DNA of 6,884 nucleotides from Candidatus Aenigmatarchaeota archaeon. Lineage in GTDB: Archaea; Aenigmatarchaeota; Aenigmatarchaeia; QMZP01. A program made the position numbers and the translations under genes. The notes below the pieces were generated by a model. That model saw nothing but the letters and a program-made list of their open reading frames with translations. It ran no database searches and was not told the DNA's origin. Below, one piece after another: positions 4,462-6,884 of this stretch. The stretch's first letter is position 1, and the number at the start of each line of letters is the position of its first letter. The stretch spans positions 1-6,884 of the forward strand of contig JACQOB010000115.1 in the NCBI GenBank assembly GCA_016202745.1, given 5' to 3'.

Positions 4462-5838
4462 ATGACGAAGCTTATCTCAACAAATCCATCAAGAAACTAT
4501 GAAGTTTTGGGGGAAGTAAATATATCTTCTGAAAAAGAGATTCAGGATAAAGTGAAGCTGGCACGTTCAGCCCAAAAAAACTGGGGGCCTATTGGAATAT
4601 CCAGGAGGGTCAAACTTCTGAAAACCCTTGTTCTGGCATTTGCTGAGAAAAAGGAGAAGCTGGCCCTTCTGATTTCCCAGGAAATGGGCATGCCATTTTC
4701 TCAGGCCATTGAAGACTTGAATTCCGGGATTAGATATTTCAGCTGGTACTTGGACAATGCTGAAACATACCTGAAACCTGAAATTACACACGAAGATGAC
4801 AACGAAATCCATAAGGTTGTTTACGAACCAGTGGGGGTTGTAGCAGTTATTGTCCCGTGGAATTTTCCGTTTTCTAATTTTGTTTGGCAGGCTGGACAGA
4901 ATTTAACTGCCGGGAATGCCGTGGTTTTTAAACACTCAGAAGAAACCCCCCTGTTCGGCAGGGAAATCGAAAAGGTTTTTGACCTGTCAGAAATTCCCAG
5001 AGGAGTTTTCAACGAAGTTTATGGGGGCGGTGAAGTCGGAAACCTGCTTGTGCACCAGGACATTGACATGATCTGTTTTACCGGAAGCTCTAAAATCGGG
5101 AAGCAGCTTTACAGGATAGGGGCTGAAAAATTCATTCCTGTTTTGATGGAGCTTGGCGGTTCTGCCCCGGGGATAGTTTTTGAAGATTCTGACATTGACA
5201 AGGTCATTGAAAGCATCTATATCAACAAGTTTCTGAACTGTGGGCAGGTATGTGACGGATTAAAGAGGCTAATAGTTCATGAAAGCAAATTTCAGGAAGT
5301 CGTAAAGAAATTAACGGCCGTTATTCAGGGCAAAAGAGTAGGACCCGCCGAAGATAAAAATACCGAAATAGGACCACTCGTGGCAAAACGCCAGCTGGAA
5401 CTTTTGCAAGAGCAGGTCAAAGACGCAGTCACCAAAGGGGCAAAGATTATTTCAGGAGGCAAACCCCCGGGAAATCTGAAAGGAGCCTACTATGAACCCT
5501 CGCTAATTGTTAATGTAAACCGCAATATGAGAATCTGGCAAGAGGAAGTATTTGGCCCTGTTTTGCCCGTTGTCTCTTTCAAGACCTATGAAGAAGCAAT
5601 TGAACTGGCGAATGACACTAAATATGGCCTTGGAGGCTATGTTTTTACGGAAGACAAAAAGCTGTTCCAGAGAGCATCCTCTGGGATACGGACGGGAATG
5701 GTTGCCCATAATAATGTGACTTATTTGATGCCATGCAACCCTTTCGGCGGATGCAAAGATTCCGGAATTGGCAGGGAACACGGCAAATACGGGTTTCGCG
5801 AAGTCTGCAAAACCAAGACGGTTTCAATGGAAAAATAG
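4462..5838 (+). CDS. NAD(P)-dependent aldehyde dehydrogenase
   Basis: It oxidises an aldehyde to a carboxylic acid in the cytoplasm using NAD(P). At 458 residues it covers the full ALDH fold. The cofactor-side motif VPWNFPF carries the oxyanion Asn134. Lys157 is in FKHSEETP. The glycine motif is FTGSSKIGK (206-214). MELGG carries the general base Glu230, and NCGQVC has the catalytic nucleophile Cys264. EEVFGP (Glu362, Phe364) and NPFGGCKDSGIGREHG (426-441) complete the set. Glu160, at the position of ALDH2 Glu195, suggests NAD rather than NADP preference. The sequence is of the succinate-semialdehyde/lactaldehyde-like type, but the substrate cannot be read from it. No pathway partner is next to it. 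The gene uses noticeably more AAA lysine codons and A/T-ending codons than its left neighbour, and AGA/CGC/CGG arginine codons alongside AGG, which hints at acquisition from elsewhere. The start is fixed by the leaderless promoter spacing. Confidence 0.95.
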   Translation: MTKLISTNPSRNYEVLGEVNISSEKEIQDKVKLARSAQKNWGPIGISRRVKLLKTLVLAFAEKKEKLALLISQEMGMPFSQAIEDLNSGIRYFSWYLDNAETYLKPEITHEDDNEIHKVVYEPVGVVAVIVPWNFPFSNFVWQAGQNLTAGNAVVFKHSEETPLFGREIEKVFDLSEIPRGVFNEVYGGGEVGNLLVHQDIDMICFTGSSKIGKQLYRIGAEKFIPVLMELGGSAPGIVFEDSDIDKVIESIYINKFLNCGQVCDGLKRLIVHESKFQEVVKKLTAVIQGKRVGPAEDKNTEIGPLVAKRQLELLQEQVKDAVTKGAKIISGGKPPGNLKGAYYEPSLIVNVNRNMRIWQEEVFGPVLPVVSFKTYEEAIELANDTKYGLGGYVFTEDKKLFQRASSGIRTGMVAHNNVTYLMPCNPFGGCKDSGIGREHGKYGFREVCKTKTVSMEK

Positions 5839-5887
5839 GCTTTCACCAATAGGTTGCTGTTAAGGTCTATGAAGCAGCGGTTTAATG

Positions 5888-5894
5888 CTTAAAT
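5888..5894 (+). promoter_or_regulatory. TATA box for the paralog pair
   Basis: CTTAAAT has its first central A 27 nt upstream of the ATG at 5918, predicting a leaderless mRNA that covers both downstream genes. This argues against the in-frame ATG at 5885, which lies ahead of the box. Confidence 0.5.
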
Positions 5895-5917
5895 GTCTTG
5901 CAGCCATTCTATTTAGC

Positions 5918-6271
5918 ATGCCGGAAGGAGACATCCTGATAATGACGCCAGACTTGAAAGTCCGGGGGAGCCCGCGCAATTACTTATTGTGCCACCAGAT
6001 GCTTTCAAGGCAGCCGGACAGGGGGCTTTCCAGGGATGACAACAGGCCCTATTTCAAAAAGGACCTGTCCGCGGGGAGGCTCAGTCCATATGTGGGGGAA
6101 TGGGTGGCCTACTGGAAGGGCATCCTCTGCGGCGAGGGCGAAGAGGGAGAAGCGCTTTACCGCAAGGCTTCCGTGTATTACGGAGCGACCAACCTTGCAG
6201 TATTCAGGGTGCCATTGGACGACGAACCTCTGGAGGGTGTCCTGCATGGCGGCGCTCTGGGGAAGTTCTAG
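5918..6271 (+). CDS. DUF5678-like small protein, first of a tandem pair
   Basis: From ATG 5918 this encodes 117 residues. The recognisable part is the C-terminal half: VGEWVAYWKGILCGEG (59-74), a helix ALYRKASVYYG (79-89) and the strand LAVFRVP (93-99). This strand-turn-strand-helix-strand pattern ending in a V/I-P motif resembles DUF5678, a small domain of unknown function found in archaea and bacteria. The match is from pattern memory, not a search. The N-terminal half (MPEGDILIMTPDLK...) is unlike its neighbour apart from the shared MPE start. Cysteines are at 25 and 71, the latter conserved in the paralog. No membrane segment or signal is visible. The start at 5918 is chosen for leaderless spacing from CTTAAAT; ATG 5885 and ATG 5942 are in frame as alternatives. 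Two bases separate its stop from the next start, so the pair should be co-transcribed and translationally coupled. Confidence 0.75.
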   Translation: MPEGDILIMTPDLKVRGSPRNYLLCHQMLSRQPDRGLSRDDNRPYFKKDLSAGRLSPYVGEWVAYWKGILCGEGEEGEALYRKASVYYGATNLAVFRVPLDDEPLEGVLHGGALGKF

Positions 6272-6273
6272 CT

Positions 6274-6651
6274 ATGCCGGAAATAGACGTGCTTGATTAT
6301 GAGGGGGTTGAGTTTGTCCTCAGCCTTGAGGAGTTGCAGGCGGAAGCCGGGAGGAGGCCAAGGGATGGCGATGGCGGCTGCAATTTCCGCTGGTTTGAGT
6401 ATGACCTGCTGCATGCCAGGGTGTTTGACAGGTACCCACCAGGCGGCTATGTTGCCTATTATAACGGGACCTTCTGCGGCCAGAGCAGGCACAGGGACCT
6501 GCTTTTCGAGAGGGCCTTAAGGGAATACGGCATAGTGGGCACAGCCGTATTCAGGATTCCAGAGGTCAGAAGCTACAGGGAGCGCAGGGAAAGGAAGCTG
6601 CCAGTGTGGGAGCTTGCGCATGATGCTGCCGGCGACTTCCGCGTCTTCTGA
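6274..6651 (+). CDS. DUF5678-like small protein, second of a tandem pair
   Basis: This 125-residue protein is a diverged paralog of its upstream neighbour. Residues 55-96 (PPGGYVAYYNGTFCGQ... to AVFRIP) align without gaps to residues 58-99 of the first protein, with 16 of 42 identical. Identities include VAY, the G-x-x-C-G turn, YG and AVFR-x-P. The N-terminal half holds an acidic strand region (MPEIDVLDYEGVEFVLSLEEL) and a basic Gly-rich turn (25-35). The C-terminal tail is longer than in the first copy and has a strongly basic YRERRERK stretch followed by VWELAHDAAGDFRVF. ATG 6274 follows the preceding stop by two bases, with GGGGAAG (6259-6265) as a possible weak ribosome binding site. The frame stays open upstream within the first gene, but a longer start would overlap it. 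Codons are G/C-ending. Function unknown. Confidence 0.8.
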   Translation: MPEIDVLDYEGVEFVLSLEELQAEAGRRPRDGDGGCNFRWFEYDLLHARVFDRYPPGGYVAYYNGTFCGQSRHRDLLFERALREYGIVGTAVFRIPEVRSYRERRERKLPVWELAHDAAGDFRVF

Positions 6652-6674
6652 TTGCGTAAAAGCGGTTGTTATCT

Positions 6675-6699
6675 GTAATTCCCGAGGGCGCAGAATTAC
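6675..6699. terminator. Inverted repeat between convergent genes
   Basis: GTAATTC and GAATTAC form a perfect 7-bp stem with an 11-base loop, in the gap between the two converging stop codons. TCTTTCTT follows on the plus strand. The right arm includes the TAA stop of the minus-strand gene. Position and symmetry fit a two-way terminator or a structured 3' end, though archaeal termination does not require a hairpin. Confidence 0.4.
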
Positions 6700-6884
6700 T
6701 CTTTCTTAAGAACTCTAACAATCGCATCTAATCGAGGAGCTTCAGAAGGAACATGGTTCTCCGCAAAATCACGTAGATTTTCATATCCTCTTATTTTGGC
6801 ATCTCTTACGGTATCAACACCATTGTCTTCCGCTCCTCTCCAATAATCTTGCATACGTGACTCTTCTGCTTTAATATCTTTAGA
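6696..6884 (-). CDS. C-terminal part of an unknown protein, cut by the window edge
   Basis: The minus-strand frame ending at TAA 6698-6696 is open to the right edge and gives 62 visible residues. The visible sequence is hydrophilic, charged and likely helical, with segments ESRMQDYWRGAEDNGVD, RDAKIRGYENLRDFAE and LDAIVRVLKKE. An internal ATG (residue 11) would give only 52 residues, so the true start may lie outside the window. Arginine codons are CGT, AGA and CGA, and third positions are mostly A or T, clearly unlike the paralog pair next to it. I recognise no family. No stops interrupt it, and the base composition shift with the composition of the protein supports real coding. Confidence 0.6.
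   Translation of the reverse strand, partial: SKDIKAEESRMQDYWRGAEDNGVDTVRDAKIRGYENLRDFAENHVPSEAPRLDAIVRVLKKE

Noticed and set aside
817..6676. Shared TGTTATCTGT near 819 and near 6667, both after gene ends
   Set aside because: Two ten-base matches in about 7 kb with no common flanking structure are compatible with chance.
1..6884. CRISPR array, insertion sequence, toxin-antitoxin or defence genes
   Set aside because: No regularly spaced repeats, no transposase or nuclease motifs and no terminal inverted repeats were seen. The DUF5678-like pair lacks any toxin or antitoxin signature.

Overview
The window looks like archaeal chromosome. The main marker is a full-length ribosomal protein S6e, which occurs in archaea and eukaryotes but not in bacteria. 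Archaeal TATA boxes (TTTAAATA-type) sit in front of most genes. At four genes the box is 24-27 nt from the start codon, which is the spacing expected for leaderless mRNAs. Small compact genes, short intergenic gaps and several unrecognisable proteins would fit a reduced-genome (DPANN-like) lineage, but that placement is inference.

Layout, left to right. Positions 1-144 have no assignable gene and hold a strong GC-rich hairpin between two copies of an 8-base repeat. A small unknown ORF (145-324) ends inside the TATA box of the S6e gene (363-794). A 54-58 residue cysteine-rich, probably zinc-binding protein lies on the minus strand (905-1081). A divergent promoter region separates it from a 250-residue protein with a glutaredoxin-like N-terminus and an unrecognised C-terminal part (1184-1936). 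Next comes a stand-alone NAD(P)H-hydrate epimerase (1984-2703), then a 554-residue multi-part membrane protein of unknown function (2763-4427). These are followed by an NAD(P)-dependent aldehyde dehydrogenase (4462-5838) and a two-gene operon of paralogous small proteins resembling DUF5678 (5918-6271 and 6274-6651). Convergent to that operon, the 3' part of an AT-rich minus-strand gene runs off the right edge (6696-6884).

There is no sign of one integrated multi-gene system. Most genes appear to have their own promoter, and the only convincing operon is the DUF5678-like pair. The metabolic genes (hydrate epimerase, aldehyde dehydrogenase) both relate to NAD(P) chemistry, but each has its own promoter and they may be neighbours by chance. 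The aldehyde dehydrogenase, the glutaredoxin-like gene and the right-edge gene are visibly richer in A/T-ending codons than S6e, the epimerase, the 554-residue protein and the paralog pair, which hints at separate origins. The least-described items are the 554-residue membrane protein, the glutaredoxin-like fusion, the Cys-rich mini-protein and the tandem paralogs.
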